A DNA stretch of 32,243 bases from Fimbriiglobus sp. (GCA_025362195.1 JANYHV010000308.1:1-32243), one strand, 5' to 3'. Shown: positions 1-7,776, counted from the first letter of the stretch. Notes: generated by a model not told the origin, from the sequence alone. Translations and numbers: made by a program.

Positions 1-870
1 CGTCTTCAAGTACACCACCAGGTCCTGGACGAACAGGTCGGCCCCGAAGACCAACTCGACGCCCATGTGCCGGGCCAGGAAGCTGTGCTCGAAATACGCC
101 GAGTTGTACTGCCCGGGCGACAGCACCACGACGCACGGCGACTCGCCGGCCCCGGCCGGGGCGACCGACGCCAGGGCGTCCCGCAGGCGGCGCGGGTAGT
201 CCTCGACCCGCTTGACGCGGATGTCCGCGAACAGGTGCGGGAAGACCTTCTTCATGACCGCGCGGTTTTCGAGGACGTAGCTGACCCCGCTCGGCGTCCG
301 GCCGTTGTCTTCGAGGACGAGGAACCGGCCGTCGGTGTCGCGGATCAGGTCGGTCCCGCAGATGTGGACGTAGACCCCGCCCGGCGGCGTGAACCCGACC
401 ATCTCCGGCCGGAAGCCCTTCGACCCCAGCACCAACTCGGCCGGGATCACGCCCTCGCGCAAGATGCGCTGGTCGTGGTACACGTCGTGGAGGAACAGGT
501 TGAGGGCCTTGACCCGCTGGACGAGGCCGACTTCGAGGCCGGCCCACTCGGCCGCCGGGATCGTCCGCGGCATCAGGTCGAACGGGAAGATTTTCTCGAC
601 CCCGCGGCGGTCCGAGTAGACGCTGAACGTGATACCCTGGTTGACGAACGCCAGGTCGGCACTGGTCCGCCGGGACTGAAACTCGAGGGCGTGCAGTTTA
701 CCGAGGCGTTCGACCAGCGCGGCGCAGTGGGCGTGCGGGGTGCCGTGCCGGTCGAAGAGTTCGTCCCAGGCGGTCGGGTGGGCGGCGTACCCGTCGAACA
801 GGCGGGGTTTCGCGGCCGGCGTACCGTTGAGGCTCGGCCCGGGCCGGGCTAACGCCTTGAGGGTGGACAT
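1..870 (-). CDS. Circularly permuted type 2 ATP-grasp protein (DUF404/DUF407 type), N-terminal part, cut by window edge
   Basis: The minus-strand frame stays open from ATG at 870 to base 1, giving 290 codons with no stop, so the C-terminus lies outside the window. GAGGAG (877-882) sits 6 bases before the ATG. The N-terminal part carries HDVYHDQRILREGVIP, then VHICGTDLIRDTDGRF, the ATP-grasp-like VLEDNGRTPSGVSYVLENR, and MGVELVFGADLFVQD near the edge. These are hallmarks of the circularly permuted type 2 ATP-grasp family. Members usually sit with an alpha-E protein and transglutaminase-like genes and are thought to form peptide-like amide bonds from an amino acid or peptide using ATP. The substrate is unknown. 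No signal peptide is seen, so it should be cytoplasmic. Partner genes would lie downstream, to the left of the window. The family assignment is firm; the reaction is inferred. Confidence 0.9.
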   Translation of the reverse strand, partial: MSTLKALARPGPSLNGTPAAKPRLFDGYAAHPTAWDELFDRHGTPHAHCAALVERLGKLHALEFQSRRTSADLAFVNQGITFSVYSDRRGVEKIFPFDLMPRTIPAAEWAGLEVGLVQRVKALNLFLHDVYHDQRILREGVIPAELVLGSKGFRPEMVGFTPPGGVYVHICGTDLIRDTDGRFLVLEDNGRTPSGVSYVLENRAVMKKVFPHLFADIRVKRVEDYPRRLRDALASVAPAGAGESPCVVVLSPGQYNSAYFEHSFLARHMGVELVFGADLFVQDLVVYLKT

Positions 871-883
871 CGGCAACTCCTCG

Positions 884-900
884 TGCCACAGGTTGTGGCA
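884..900 (-). promoter_or_regulatory. Perfect hairpin abutting the ATP-grasp ribosome binding site
   Basis: TGCCACA-GGT-TGTGGCA forms a 7-bp perfect inverted repeat. It ends one base upstream of the GAGGAG ribosome binding site of the ATP-grasp gene, read on the minus strand. A hairpin here could modulate translation or be an operator. Only the symmetry and position are seen; the role is inferred. Confidence 0.35.
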
Positions 901-1058
901 ACGGTTGCATGGGGAGAGGGCACCGGGCGTCGCTTTCGCGGTCGAAGCGTGCGAGATTCACGACCGCAAGCAAAAGAACGCAAGTGCGATGCCAGAACAT
1001 CCGGCACCCGCCGATTGCGGGTGCCGGCCGAGACGTGAAGTGGACGGAAGTGGCGACA

Positions 1059-1856
1059 CTATTTGCTGACGATCACCTGCCCGTTCACCGGCCGACCCTG
1101 CGGGTTGATGCCGCCGATGCCGAGGATCATCGTCTTGCCCAGCACAACCCCCTCGAAGCTCAGTGCCCCCGTCTTCCCCTGAATCTGCCTGGTGCTGACG
1201 CCCTTGACCCAGAGGCCGTCGATCGACCCGGCGATCTCGTAGATCGGGTGCTTGGCGACGGGGAAGTTCTGCGCCGCCCGGGCCTTGAAAACATCGCCCG
1301 TCACTTCGCCGACGCGCAGCCGGAAGACGACCGCGTCGTTGCCGTCGTACCGCGACCCGTTCCAGACGACGTCCTTGACGAACTCGCGCCGCCCGCTGAA
1401 GTGCGTCTCGTCGAACGTTTGCTTCTCGTCGCGCAACTCGCCGGCGAACACGGCCTCTTTCGCGTTCAAGGCGGCCTTCATGAGGGCGTCGTATTTCTTC
1501 GACACCGGCTTGTACTTGTCGTGAATCTTGAGGCCGTACTGCAACCCCGTCGGGGCCAGGTCGGCGTCCGCCGAGAGTTCGTCGTACTTCAGGAACCGCT
1601 CCTTTTCGTCGGCCCACTTCTTGGCCAGGCTGACCCGCTCCGCGCCGCTCAACTTGGCCCTGGACGCGACGGCCGTGATGAGCGCGTCGAACTTGTCGGC
1701 GGTCTGTTTCTGGACGGCCTTCTTGTCGTCGGCGAACTTGACTTTCAAGTCGCCGAGTTCTTTGACGCCACGTTTCAACTCGGCGGCCTGTTGGGCGGTC
1801 GCCGTGCCGGCAGTCCAGGCCAGCGCGCAAACAATGAAGCAGGGGCGGGCGAGCAC
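1059..1856 (-). CDS. Secreted hypothetical protein, 265 aa
   Basis: GTG start at 1856 is chosen because GAGGAG lies about 6 bases upstream and the frame begins directly with a signal peptide: a short positive start, a hydrophobic core FIVCALAWTAG, and a likely cleavage after ATA before QQAAELK. The next ~120 residues are rich in Lys, Asp, Glu and Ala and probably alpha-helical. The C-terminal half has beta-like stretches such as EFVKDVVWNGSRYDGN and ends PQGRPVNGQVIVSK. I recognise no catalytic motif or named family. The protein should be exported to the periplasm or cell surface. It is separated from the ATP-grasp gene by 188 bases and from the next gene upstream by over 470 bases, so it is probably transcribed alone. 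Function unknown. Confidence 0.75.
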   Translation of the reverse strand: MLARPCFIVCALAWTAGTATAQQAAELKRGVKELGDLKVKFADDKKAVQKQTADKFDALITAVASRAKLSGAERVSLAKKWADEKERFLKYDELSADADLAPTGLQYGLKIHDKYKPVSKKYDALMKAALNAKEAVFAGELRDEKQTFDETHFSGRREFVKDVVWNGSRYDGNDAVVFRLRVGEVTGDVFKARAAQNFPVAKHPIYEIAGSIDGLWVKGVSTRQIQGKTGALSFEGVVLGKTMILGIGGINPQGRPVNGQVIVSK

Positions 1857-2002
1857 AATCGTCTCCTCGAAACGGGGGCGGACGGGCGAGACGACGATCC
1901 TCCGTCGCTCGTCGCACGTTCGACCATGATAATCCCCCGGCCGAGTCGCGGCAATCCTCTCTCGAATATCGGGTCAGACGGGTGGGAAAGGTGGCTGCCC
2001 GG

Positions 2003-2021
2003 AACCGGCCTCTGCCCGGTT
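2003..2021. repeat. Hairpin repeat, copy 1
   Basis: AACCGG-CCTCTGC-CCGGTT is an inverted repeat. Its core pattern ACCGG-N-CT-N-TG-Y-CCGGT-Y-GC recurs at 4541-4559, also in a gene-free stretch. The pair resembles a small dispersed intergenic palindrome family of the REP type. Two copies in one window is limited evidence. Confidence 0.45.
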
Positions 2022-2248
2022 GCGCACCGCGCTTCGCACTCGGGGGGTTTCGGCGGGGTCGTTCAGCACGGCGGGCGCGGGAGGGGTGTGAGAATTGGTG
2101 GCGGTGGCGGGAAAGTCGGCGCGGAAATGGTCGTTTGTCGGGAAGTCGGGCGCGTTGTGGGGAGTTTGGCACCGGGCGTGCTTCAGAATCCGACATCAGG
2201 CGGCATGCGAGTCCCGCCCGACCGACGAGCTTCACACCCATCGAACAA

Positions 2249-2294
2249 GGCCTGAGTGGTGCGGGGAATGCGAGTCCCCCGCGCCACTCGGGCC
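2249..2294 (-). terminator. Long GC-rich stem-loop 3' of the 2330-2758 gene
   Basis: An 18-base left arm (2249-2266) pairs with 2277-2294 with only two non-Watson-Crick positions, around a ~10-base loop. It starts about 35 bases beyond the stop of the minus-strand gene that ends at 2330. The run of T expected of an intrinsic terminator is weak, so it may be a transcript-end stabiliser or a repeat element instead. Confidence 0.45.
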
Positions 2295-2329
2295 TCACTT
2301 CTTTCCCGACCTGCGAGCGCGTGCCGGGG

Positions 2330-2758
2330 TTAGTCGGCCTTTTTGATTTTGTAGTCGCCTTCGACGATCGCTTTGACCTCGTCCTTGTTCTCGGCGTCGT
2401 AGTCGCTGAGCTTGGCCGCGTCTTTCTCGACCTTGAAGGCGAACTTCATTTTGTACCCCTTGGGCGGCTTGGCGGGGAACTCGCCTTCCTCCTTCACGTC
2501 GGTGATCTCGGCGCTGACGACGCCCTTCTCGACGGTGTACTTGCACGTCGCCGTCATGCCGTTGTCGCCGGCCTTCGCCTTGAGGATCAGTTCGTCCTTG
2601 GTCTTGAAGTTGAACGACAACTCGATGCCGTCGGCGTCCTTGACCCAGACGCCCTTGAGCGGGTGATCGTCCTTCTTGTCGTCGGCCGGGGCGGCGGTCA
2701 GGGCCAGGGAGGTCATGAGGGCGGACAGGGCCAGCAGGGTCGTCAAAAGTCGCGTCAC
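2330..2758 (-). CDS. Small secreted hypothetical protein, 142 aa
   Basis: Start placed at GTG 2758 because AAGGAG lies about 7 bases upstream. A longer version from ATG 2788 would put that Shine-Dalgarno sequence inside the coding region and add ten Pro/Arg-rich residues. The protein opens TRLLTTLLALSALMTSLALTAAPA, a signal peptide with a likely cut after TAAPA. The mature part, about 115 residues, is Lys/Asp-rich. It begins with DDKKDDHPLKGVW and alternates beta-like segments (GIELSFNFKTKDELILK, MTATCKYTVEKGVVSAEI), suggesting a small beta-barrel or sandwich similar to the short 'what-is-the-weight-of-this-term' type domains abundant in planctomycetes. I cannot name the family. Exported; function unknown. 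A stem-loop follows its stop. Confidence 0.75.
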   Translation of the reverse strand: MTRLLTTLLALSALMTSLALTAAPADDKKDDHPLKGVWVKDADGIELSFNFKTKDELILKAKAGDNGMTATCKYTVEKGVVSAEITDVKEEGEFPAKPPKGYKMKFAFKVEKDAAKLSDYDAENKDEVKAIVEGDYKIKKAD

Positions 2759-2845
2759 GGTCGGTCTCCTTCGGGGGGGGTTCGGCACGCGACCATGTTA
2801 CGCCGGCCGGCCGGCGGCGGCAGCCGGGGCACGCGAAAACTTCAT

Positions 2846-3952
2846 TCAGTCCAGGACCGACGTGACCCACCGGTTGCGGCCGCGGCTCTTGGCCGTCGAC
2901 AGGGCCGCCGCGGCGTGCTTTCGCAACGCCTCGTAGTTCGCCGGCGTGCCCGCCGGGCAGACGGCGAAGCCGACGCTGATGGTCAGGGGGATCGGCGTGC
3001 CCTGGTAGACCGTCGGCTGGTCGGCCACGGCCGCCCGGAGGCGCTCGGCCAGGACCTCGACGCCGGCCAGTTCGGTCGCCGGGGCGACGACCATGAACTC
3101 CTCCCCGCCGACCCGGCCGAGGGCGTCGGTCGCGCGGAGGGAGGCCTGCAGGGTCTGCCCGAGCCAGACGAGGACGTGGTCCCCGCCGCAGTGCAGGTGG
3201 GCCGTGTTGACGGCCCGGAAGTGGTCGGCGTCGATCAGGCCGAAGGCGATCGGGGCGGGCGTGCGGGCCCGCCGCAACAGCTCCTTGCGGGCGATCAGCT
3301 CGATGGCCCGGCGGTTGGGCAGGTTGGTCAGGGGGTCGGTCAGGGCCATCGTTTCGAGAATCTGGTTCTTCACCTGGAGCTGCTGGAGCGCGACTTCGAG
3401 TTCGCACGTGCGGACCCGGACGTGGTCTTCGAGCTTGTCGTGCGAGGCCCGGAGTTGGTCCAGCAACTGGTCGTTCCGCCGCTCCAACAGGACCGTCCGG
3501 GCGACGCCGCGCATGGTGGCGACGAGGTCTTCGCCGCGCCACGGCTTGAGCAACATGCGGTGGATCCGCGACCCGTTGACCGCGGCCACCGCGTCCTCGA
3601 TGCGGGCGGTGCCGGTGAGCAGCACGCGGGCCGTGCCGGGGGACGACTGGTGGACCCAGTCGAGGAGTTGGATGCCGTTGCCGTCGGGCAACTGGAGGTC
3701 GGTTAACACGATGTCGGTGGGCCGGTCGCGCAGGCTCCGGCGGGCCTGCTCGGCGGTGCAGGCGGTCGCCACGTCGAACTCGGGGCTGAGTTGATCGACG
3801 AGGAGTGCGAGGATCGCCGGCTCGTCGTCCACGAGCAACAGGGTGCACCGGGCCGGGGGGGCGGGGGGCGGCGTCGCCGGCGAACGGCCGGCGGCCTCGA
3901 CTAAACCGACGCCGCCGACCGACCGGGGCACCGCGTGGACGTTTCGATTCAA
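2846..3952 (-). CDS. Response regulator with C-terminal GGEEF domain, putative diguanylate cyclase
   Basis: Receiver domain at about residues 36-150: acidic pair D42/D43, phospho-acceptor D85 (VLTDLQLPDG), T113 (LLTGT) and K136 (LLKPW) are all present. A signalling coiled coil covers about 155-203, followed by TDPLTNLPNRR and a GGDEF domain with GGEEF at 282-286. The inhibitory site RATD lies five residues upstream, so product inhibition by cyclic di-GMP is expected. The substrate loop reads DADHFRAVNTAH, with R for the usual K and T after the N, but the base-contacting N and the D of GGD are kept. Predicted to make cyclic di-GMP when phosphorylated, in the cytoplasm. TTG at 3952 is preferred because AAGGAAGG lies 10 bases upstream. 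The frame opens to ATG 4099, but that extension is low-complexity. No sensor kinase is nearby. Confidence 0.9.
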   Translation of the reverse strand: MNRNVHAVPRSVGGVGLVEAAGRSPATPPPAPPARCTLLLVDDEPAILALLVDQLSPEFDVATACTAEQARRSLRDRPTDIVLTDLQLPDGNGIQLLDWVHQSSPGTARVLLTGTARIEDAVAAVNGSRIHRMLLKPWRGEDLVATMRGVARTVLLERRNDQLLDQLRASHDKLEDHVRVRTCELEVALQQLQVKNQILETMALTDPLTNLPNRRAIELIARKELLRRARTPAPIAFGLIDADHFRAVNTAHLHCGGDHVLVWLGQTLQASLRATDALGRVGGEEFMVVAPATELAGVEVLAERLRAAVADQPTVYQGTPIPLTISVGFAVCPAGTPANYEALRKHAAAALSTAKSRGRNRWVTSVLD

Positions 3953-4262
3953 GGGGACCCTACCTTCCTTAGTGTGGTCGCTGTTCCGCTCGTCATGGTC
4001 TGGCCGTGGCCGTTCGCCGAGATTGGGGGAAAGAAGCACGCGCCGCGCCGGAGCGGGACGGCTGCAATCTAACTCGCGGCCGGCGGGGAAGCCGGGCAAA
4101 ATCGGAACTTCCCTTAAAACCCGCTGAGATTAACGGGTTACGCCGCCGAATTTCCCAGTTCGCGGCGGAGGACCAAGATTCAGCCGGCGGCAAGGCGACC
4201 TTGCCGGCCGGGGGCTTCGGACGGGCTGGGCGAAAAATTCAGTCGATTTCGGGAACGCATGC

Positions 4263-4291
4263 TTGATGTGCCGCGCGGGGGCAATTACAAT
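4263..4291 (+). promoter_or_regulatory. Candidate sigma-70 type promoter for the sigma factor gene
   Basis: TTGATG at 4263-4268, a 17-base spacer, then TACAAT at 4286-4291. The spacing is ideal and the -10 differs from TATAAT at one base. If used, the transcript would have a leader of about 460 bases before the ATG at 4761. Pattern match only. Confidence 0.4.
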
Positions 4292-4540
4292 CCTGTTGCT
4301 TCGATGACCCGGGAGCAAATCGGGCTTTCCGGCGACGTGGTCCGCACGACCGAACCGCTCCAGTTCGCGCCGTCACCACCGCCACCGCCGCCTCGTTCGG
4401 CCACTGCCCTTGCCCCACCGTCCGAGCGAAAGTTTTGAAGACCCGACGCGGGACCGCCCACCGACCCGGGGACTTCGAGGATTGTTTGCGAAGGCCGCCC
4501 ACCCCGTTCTGGTCGTGAACCAGTCGCGGCGCGCGGCCCG

Positions 4541-4559
4541 GACCGGACTGTGTCCGGTC
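4541..4559. repeat. Hairpin repeat, copy 2
   Basis: GACCGGAC-TGT-GTCCGGTC is a perfect 8-bp stem with a 3-base loop. It shares the core pattern of the copy at 2003-2021. If the sigma-factor transcript begins near 4300, this hairpin lies in its leader. Confidence 0.5.
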
Positions 4560-4760
4560 GCTCCGAATGCGGGGATACTGTCGGCGAGAACGGACCCTGC
4601 GGGCGTCCACTTCTCGCGGGAGCGCGGTTTCGACTCCGGCCGTGGACTGACCCACCGGCTCGTGCCGAAACCAACGACTCGGACGGTGGTCGCCCCGCGA
4701 TTCCGGGCCGCCGGCTCCATCCAGACTTTTGCCCACATTCCCTGTAGGGGGGGACCCACA

Positions 4761-5771
4761 ATGACGATTGCCAGCAGGCCCATGCGTCCGACACCGTCGG
4801 TCAAAATGGTGGAGTTCGAGGCCCACGCGACCTTCTCCTCCGACCTGCTCACCCCCGAAGAGGAGCGCGAACTGCTCACCAGTTTCTGGGAGTGCAAAAC
4901 CGACCTCGTCCGCGTGCTGACCCGCCACTTCCCCGACCTCCGCGCGGTGAAGCCGCCCCTCGAACCCTGGCCGATGGCCCAGTTCATCCGCGACAACTGC
5001 AACGCCGCCACCCGCGAAGTCCTCGCCGTCCGCCGCCTGCACGACCGGTACGTCCATTACAAGCACCGCCTCGCCTCCGCGAACATCCGCCTCGCCGCCC
5101 ACGTCGCCAAGCGGTTCCGCCACCACAGCCTCAGCTACTCGGACCTGCTCCAGGAGGCCGTCTGCGGGCTGATGCAGGCCATCGACCGCTTCGACGTGTC
5201 CCACGGCACCCGCCTGGCCACCTACGCCACCTGGTGGATCCGCCAGACGCTGCAAATTGCGGTCGCCCGGCAGAGCCACCTCGTCAGCCTCAGCCCCCAC
5301 CACCTGCAAGAACTGGGCCTCCTCCAGCAAGAGAGCGAAGCCCTCGCGCACGGCGGCAAGCACCTGCCCAGCCCGCAAGAACTCGCCGCCCGCACCGGGT
5401 CGAGCCTCGAGCACCTGAACCACCTGCAGACCGCCACCCGCACCCCGGTCAGCCTGAACGCCGTCCTCGACGACGACAGCGACTTCAAGCTCACCGAGGC
5501 GATGCCGGACACGCAGACGCTGACCCTGCAAGAGAACAACGAGCGGCAAGAAGCCCTGCGCTTCCTGATGGACAACCTCCGCCCCCGCGAGAAGAAGGTC
5601 CTCGACCTGCGGTTCGGCCTGACCGGCAGCGGCACCCACAGCCTCCGCCAGATCGGCCACCTGCTGCGGATCAGCAAGGAGCGCGTCCGCCAGATCCAGA
5701 ACCGCGCCCTCGAAAAGCTCCGCGCCAACGCCGAACGCGTCGGCTGGGAGCCGACCCTGCTCCTCGAGTAG
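4761..5771 (+). CDS. Sigma-70 family RNA polymerase sigma factor, 336 aa
   Basis: Region 2 spans about residues 103-172: LASANIRLAAHVAKRF, then DLLQEAVCGLMQAIDRFD and LATYATWWIRQ, the core-binding and -10-recognition block of RpoD-like factors. Region 3 is compressed (about 175-255). Region 4 (266-323) has LRPREKKVLDLRFGL and the helix-turn-helix SLRQIGHLLRISKERVRQIQ. The WWIRQ signature places it with group 1-3 sigma factors, not ECF factors. It lacks region 1.1 and is much shorter than a housekeeping RpoD, so it is probably an alternative sigma factor; its regulon is unknown. The start at 4761 is preferred because AGGGGGGG lies about 7 bases upstream. A start at 4410 is possible but adds a low-complexity 117-residue extension. 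Confidence 0.92.
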   Translation: MTIASRPMRPTPSVKMVEFEAHATFSSDLLTPEEERELLTSFWECKTDLVRVLTRHFPDLRAVKPPLEPWPMAQFIRDNCNAATREVLAVRRLHDRYVHYKHRLASANIRLAAHVAKRFRHHSLSYSDLLQEAVCGLMQAIDRFDVSHGTRLATYATWWIRQTLQIAVARQSHLVSLSPHHLQELGLLQQESEALAHGGKHLPSPQELAARTGSSLEHLNHLQTATRTPVSLNAVLDDDSDFKLTEAMPDTQTLTLQENNERQEALRFLMDNLRPREKKVLDLRFGLTGSGTHSLRQIGHLLRISKERVRQIQNRALEKLRANAERVGWEPTLLLE

Positions 5772-5950
5772 TCGCCGCCACCCGCGACGCGAAACCCCTG
5801 GCCGCCGACACTTCGCAAGAATGTGCCGGCGGCATTTTCGTTCACCTCGGCGATCCCAAACGGGGTCGGGTTTTGCGCTTGCAATCGGCGTGGCCACTGG
5901 TCACGATATTACACTCGCAAACTCGACCACGCTTGCCCGGATTCGTCGCC

Positions 5951-6541
5951 ATGCCGCAAGACGATGACGACCTGCCCGCGACCCCGAAGTGCCTGTTCTG
6001 CGCCCAGCGGCGCGACGGGCAGCGGTACAAGTTCTTCGGCGGCGAGCACATGTCCACGAAGACGAAGCGGGCGTTCCTCTCGGACGTGACGACGACGACT
6101 TCGGAATACCGCAAGATGAAGCCGGTCGGGGTCTACGCCTGTCGCTCGTGCGCCAAGCGGGCCGTCCTCCGCGGGTCGGTGTGGATCATCGCCGTCGCGG
6201 CGCTCGTCGCGGTCGGGTGCGGTGTCGCGGCCGTCGTCGTCCCGTTCGCCAAGCCGCTGCCCCAGTACCTTTTGCTCGGCACGGCGGCGATCGCCGGGCT
6301 GACCGCCCTCGCCTACCTGGCCATGTCCCTGGGGGCCAACCTCGACTCGGAGACCTCCGCGGCGATGATCCGCGACCGCGCCACGCCGTGGCTCAAAGGC
6401 AAAGGCAAGGGGGACACGTTCTTCACGCAGTGGGAGTACGACATCTTCTTCACGAAGAAGCCCGCCGACCGCCCGGACACCGCGGCCGAACTCCTCGAAG
6501 GCCTCGACGACGACCGGCCGGCCCGCCGGCGGCGGAAGTGA
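5951..6541 (+). CDS. Membrane protein with two CxxC motifs, 196 aa
   Basis: C14-LF-C17 and C64-RS-C67 could together form a four-cysteine zinc ribbon in the N-terminal cytoplasmic part. Two strongly hydrophobic segments follow at about 75-100 and 105-130, then a charged tail with KGKGKGDTFFTQWEYDIFF and a basic end RRRRK. The first Cys pair follows an acidic start (QDDDDLP). I do not recognise the family. It resembles the many zinc-ribbon-plus-membrane hypotheticals of planctomycetes. The ATG at 5951 has no clear Shine-Dalgarno sequence, but upstream the frame passes through the sigma factor gene and is not credible. It is 43 bases from the next gene, also a two-helix membrane protein, so they are probably co-transcribed. 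Confidence 0.75.
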   Translation: MPQDDDDLPATPKCLFCAQRRDGQRYKFFGGEHMSTKTKRAFLSDVTTTTSEYRKMKPVGVYACRSCAKRAVLRGSVWIIAVAALVAVGCGVAAVVVPFAKPLPQYLLLGTAAIAGLTALAYLAMSLGANLDSETSAAMIRDRATPWLKGKGKGDTFFTQWEYDIFFTKKPADRPDTAAELLEGLDDDRPARRRRK

Positions 6542-6584
6542 ATCGACACGTCCCATTGAACTCAACACGAAACGGAGCGGCATC

Positions 6585-7148
6585 GTGGCCGAGATCTCGC
6601 GCGGCGATTCGGACGGAGACCCCCTGGGCAAGCCTTACGCCGTGTACGACGCCCGCAACCGGGCCGTCGCCTACCTGGTCATCGGCGTCGTCGCCCTGGT
6701 CGTCGGGGTCGCCGGCCTCATTTACGGCCTGCCGCGCGGCGACGACGGGCTGATGGCCACCCTGATCGGCGGGCTGTTCGCGGCCGCCGCCCCGGTGTTC
6801 ATCGGGGTCGCGGGGTACAACCTGCGGCGCGGCTTCGAGGTCCGCCGGAAGGGGGTCCGGTACCGCTCGTGGGGCGGCACGGTCGAACTCCTGTGGGGCG
6901 ACATCAAGCGGATCGACGTGACCAAGCTCGTCGATAGTGCGGCCGCCGAAGCCCCGGACGCCCGGCTCGGAATGCACGGGTCGCACAGCCGCTGGGAGGT
7001 CGAGATTACCGGCCGCAAGAAGGTGAAAATCGTCCTGGGCTACAACTTCACGGCCCTCGTCAAAAGCCCGTCCACGCTCGTCAACCTCCTCAAGATGCAC
7101 AGCAAACTCGACATCGACGACAGCGCCATCTCGTCCCGGCGCGGGTAG
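6585..7148 (+). CDS. Membrane protein with a PH-like C-terminal domain (inferred), 187 aa
   Basis: GTG start with CGGAG about 8 bases upstream. Residues 12-24 (DPLGKPYAVYDAR) precede two membrane helices at about 26-48 and 57-79. The soluble part runs FEVRRKGVRYRSWGGT, then ELLWGDIKRIDV and SRWEVEITGRKKVKIVLGYNF. That layout, strand-rich with 'W-x-DI' after a 'G-V-x-Y' strand, resembles bacterial PH-like domains (YcxB/DUF6585-like) in which the domain sits on the inner face of the membrane. The assignment is by pattern only. Its partner is probably the preceding CxxC membrane protein. Function unknown. Confidence 0.7.
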   Translation: MAEISRGDSDGDPLGKPYAVYDARNRAVAYLVIGVVALVVGVAGLIYGLPRGDDGLMATLIGGLFAAAAPVFIGVAGYNLRRGFEVRRKGVRYRSWGGTVELLWGDIKRIDVTKLVDSAAAEAPDARLGMHGSHSRWEVEITGRKKVKIVLGYNFTALVKSPSTLVNLLKMHSKLDIDDSAISSRRG

Positions 7149-7252
7149 CCGCGCCCTCCCGGGGCCGCATCGCGCGGTTCCGCGTTCATCGTCGCCTCAT
7201 CGGCCGGTGCGCAAGGTACGCCGGGTACGATCTCTCCTCGGGGTGTCCCGCG

Positions 7253-7756
7253 ATGACGACGAACTGGCCGACGACCGGCGGACGACGACCCATTGAAGCG
7301 GTGGCGCGGAGACTCCTGGGCGTGGCCGCGGTCGGGCTACTTCTGGCGGGGTGCGGCAAGCCGGTCCCGAGTACCGGCCCCGGCACGCCGCCGCCGACCG
7401 GTCCCGGCCCCGGCCCGTCGTCCGCCGGTGGGGACGTGCTGAGCAAGTTGCCCGGGGGCGACGAGTTCGCCGCCGGCAAGAAGGTGTACGCGGACAACAA
7501 CTGCGCCCGCTGCCACAAGCTGGGCGACACCGGCGGCGGCGGGCCGATGGGGGCGAAGGGCGGGCCGGGCGGCATGAACGGGCCGGACCTGAGTTCGGTC
7601 GGCGCGGACGCGGCGCACACGCCCCGGTGGCTGGCCGACCACGTCCGCGACCCGAAGGCCCACAAGCCGCAGTCCCGGATGCCGGCCAGCGGCCCGGACA
7701 AGATCGCCGACGCCGACCTGACCGCACTGTCCGCGTACCTCGCCAGCCGCAAGTAG
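7253..7756 (+). CDS. Lipoprotein c-type cytochrome, 167 aa
   Basis: A signal peptide with arginines (RRLLGVAAVGLLLAGC) ends in a lipobox with lipidated C34. A Pro/Gly/Ser-rich linker to about residue 60 leads to a class I cytochrome c domain. The single haem site is C84-AR-C87-H88, and M143 in SRMPAS is the probable sixth ligand. GPDLSSVG and WLADHVRDP are typical of the small cytochromes in planctomycete and oxidase-like chains. It should be anchored to a membrane on the non-cytoplasmic side and shuttle electrons; the redox partner is not in the window. ATG 7253 is used, with GTG at codon 17 the alternative. It is about 100 bases from the previous gene and 206 from the next. Confidence 0.9.
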   Translation: MTTNWPTTGGRRPIEAVARRLLGVAAVGLLLAGCGKPVPSTGPGTPPPTGPGPGPSSAGGDVLSKLPGGDEFAAGKKVYADNNCARCHKLGDTGGGGPMGAKGGPGGMNGPDLSSVGADAAHTPRWLADHVRDPKAHKPQSRMPASGPDKIADADLTALSAYLASRK

Positions 7757-7776
7757 CCGGCCCGTCGGTTTGGAGA

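Larger units (their letters stand above)
1857..2329. other. Intergenic stretch without a convincing gene
   Basis: These 473 bases separate two minus-strand secreted-protein genes. Long frames cross it on both strands, but their products are Arg/Gly/Pro-rich and extend through real genes, as expected of high-GC shadows. What can be supported is a hairpin repeat at 2003-2021, a longer inverted repeat at 2249-2294, and presumably the promoter of the 1059-1856 gene, though I see no clear -35/-10 pair. Confidence 0.6.
3953..4760. other. Long gene-free stretch between divergent genes
   Basis: 808 bases separate the minus-strand response regulator from the plus-strand sigma factor. The sigma-factor frame stays open upstream to ATG 4410, but the extra 117 residues are low-complexity and run through a hairpin repeat, so I treat the stretch as non-coding. 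It holds a candidate promoter at 4263-4291, a repeat at 4541-4559, a weak hairpin AACCCG/CGGGTT at 4118-4139, and part of the AT-richer area around 4095-4150 that may contain the response-regulator promoter. Confidence 0.55.

Noticed and set aside
909-2298. Long frames on both strands over 909-2298
   Set aside because: They overlap the secreted 265-aa protein gene in other frames and have Arg/Gly/Pro-biased products typical of high-GC shadows.
3953-4099. Longer start (ATG 4099) for the GGEEF response regulator
   Set aside because: The added 49 residues are Arg/Pro-rich, and the Shine-Dalgarno sequence lies before TTG 3952.
4006-4266. 86-codon plus-strand frame
   Set aside because: Starts inside the regulatory region with no ribosome binding site; composition gives no sign of selection.
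4410-4760. In-frame N-terminal extension of the sigma factor from ATG 4410
   Set aside because: The extra 117 residues are low-complexity, cross a hairpin repeat and lack a clear ribosome binding site, whereas 4761 has a strong one.
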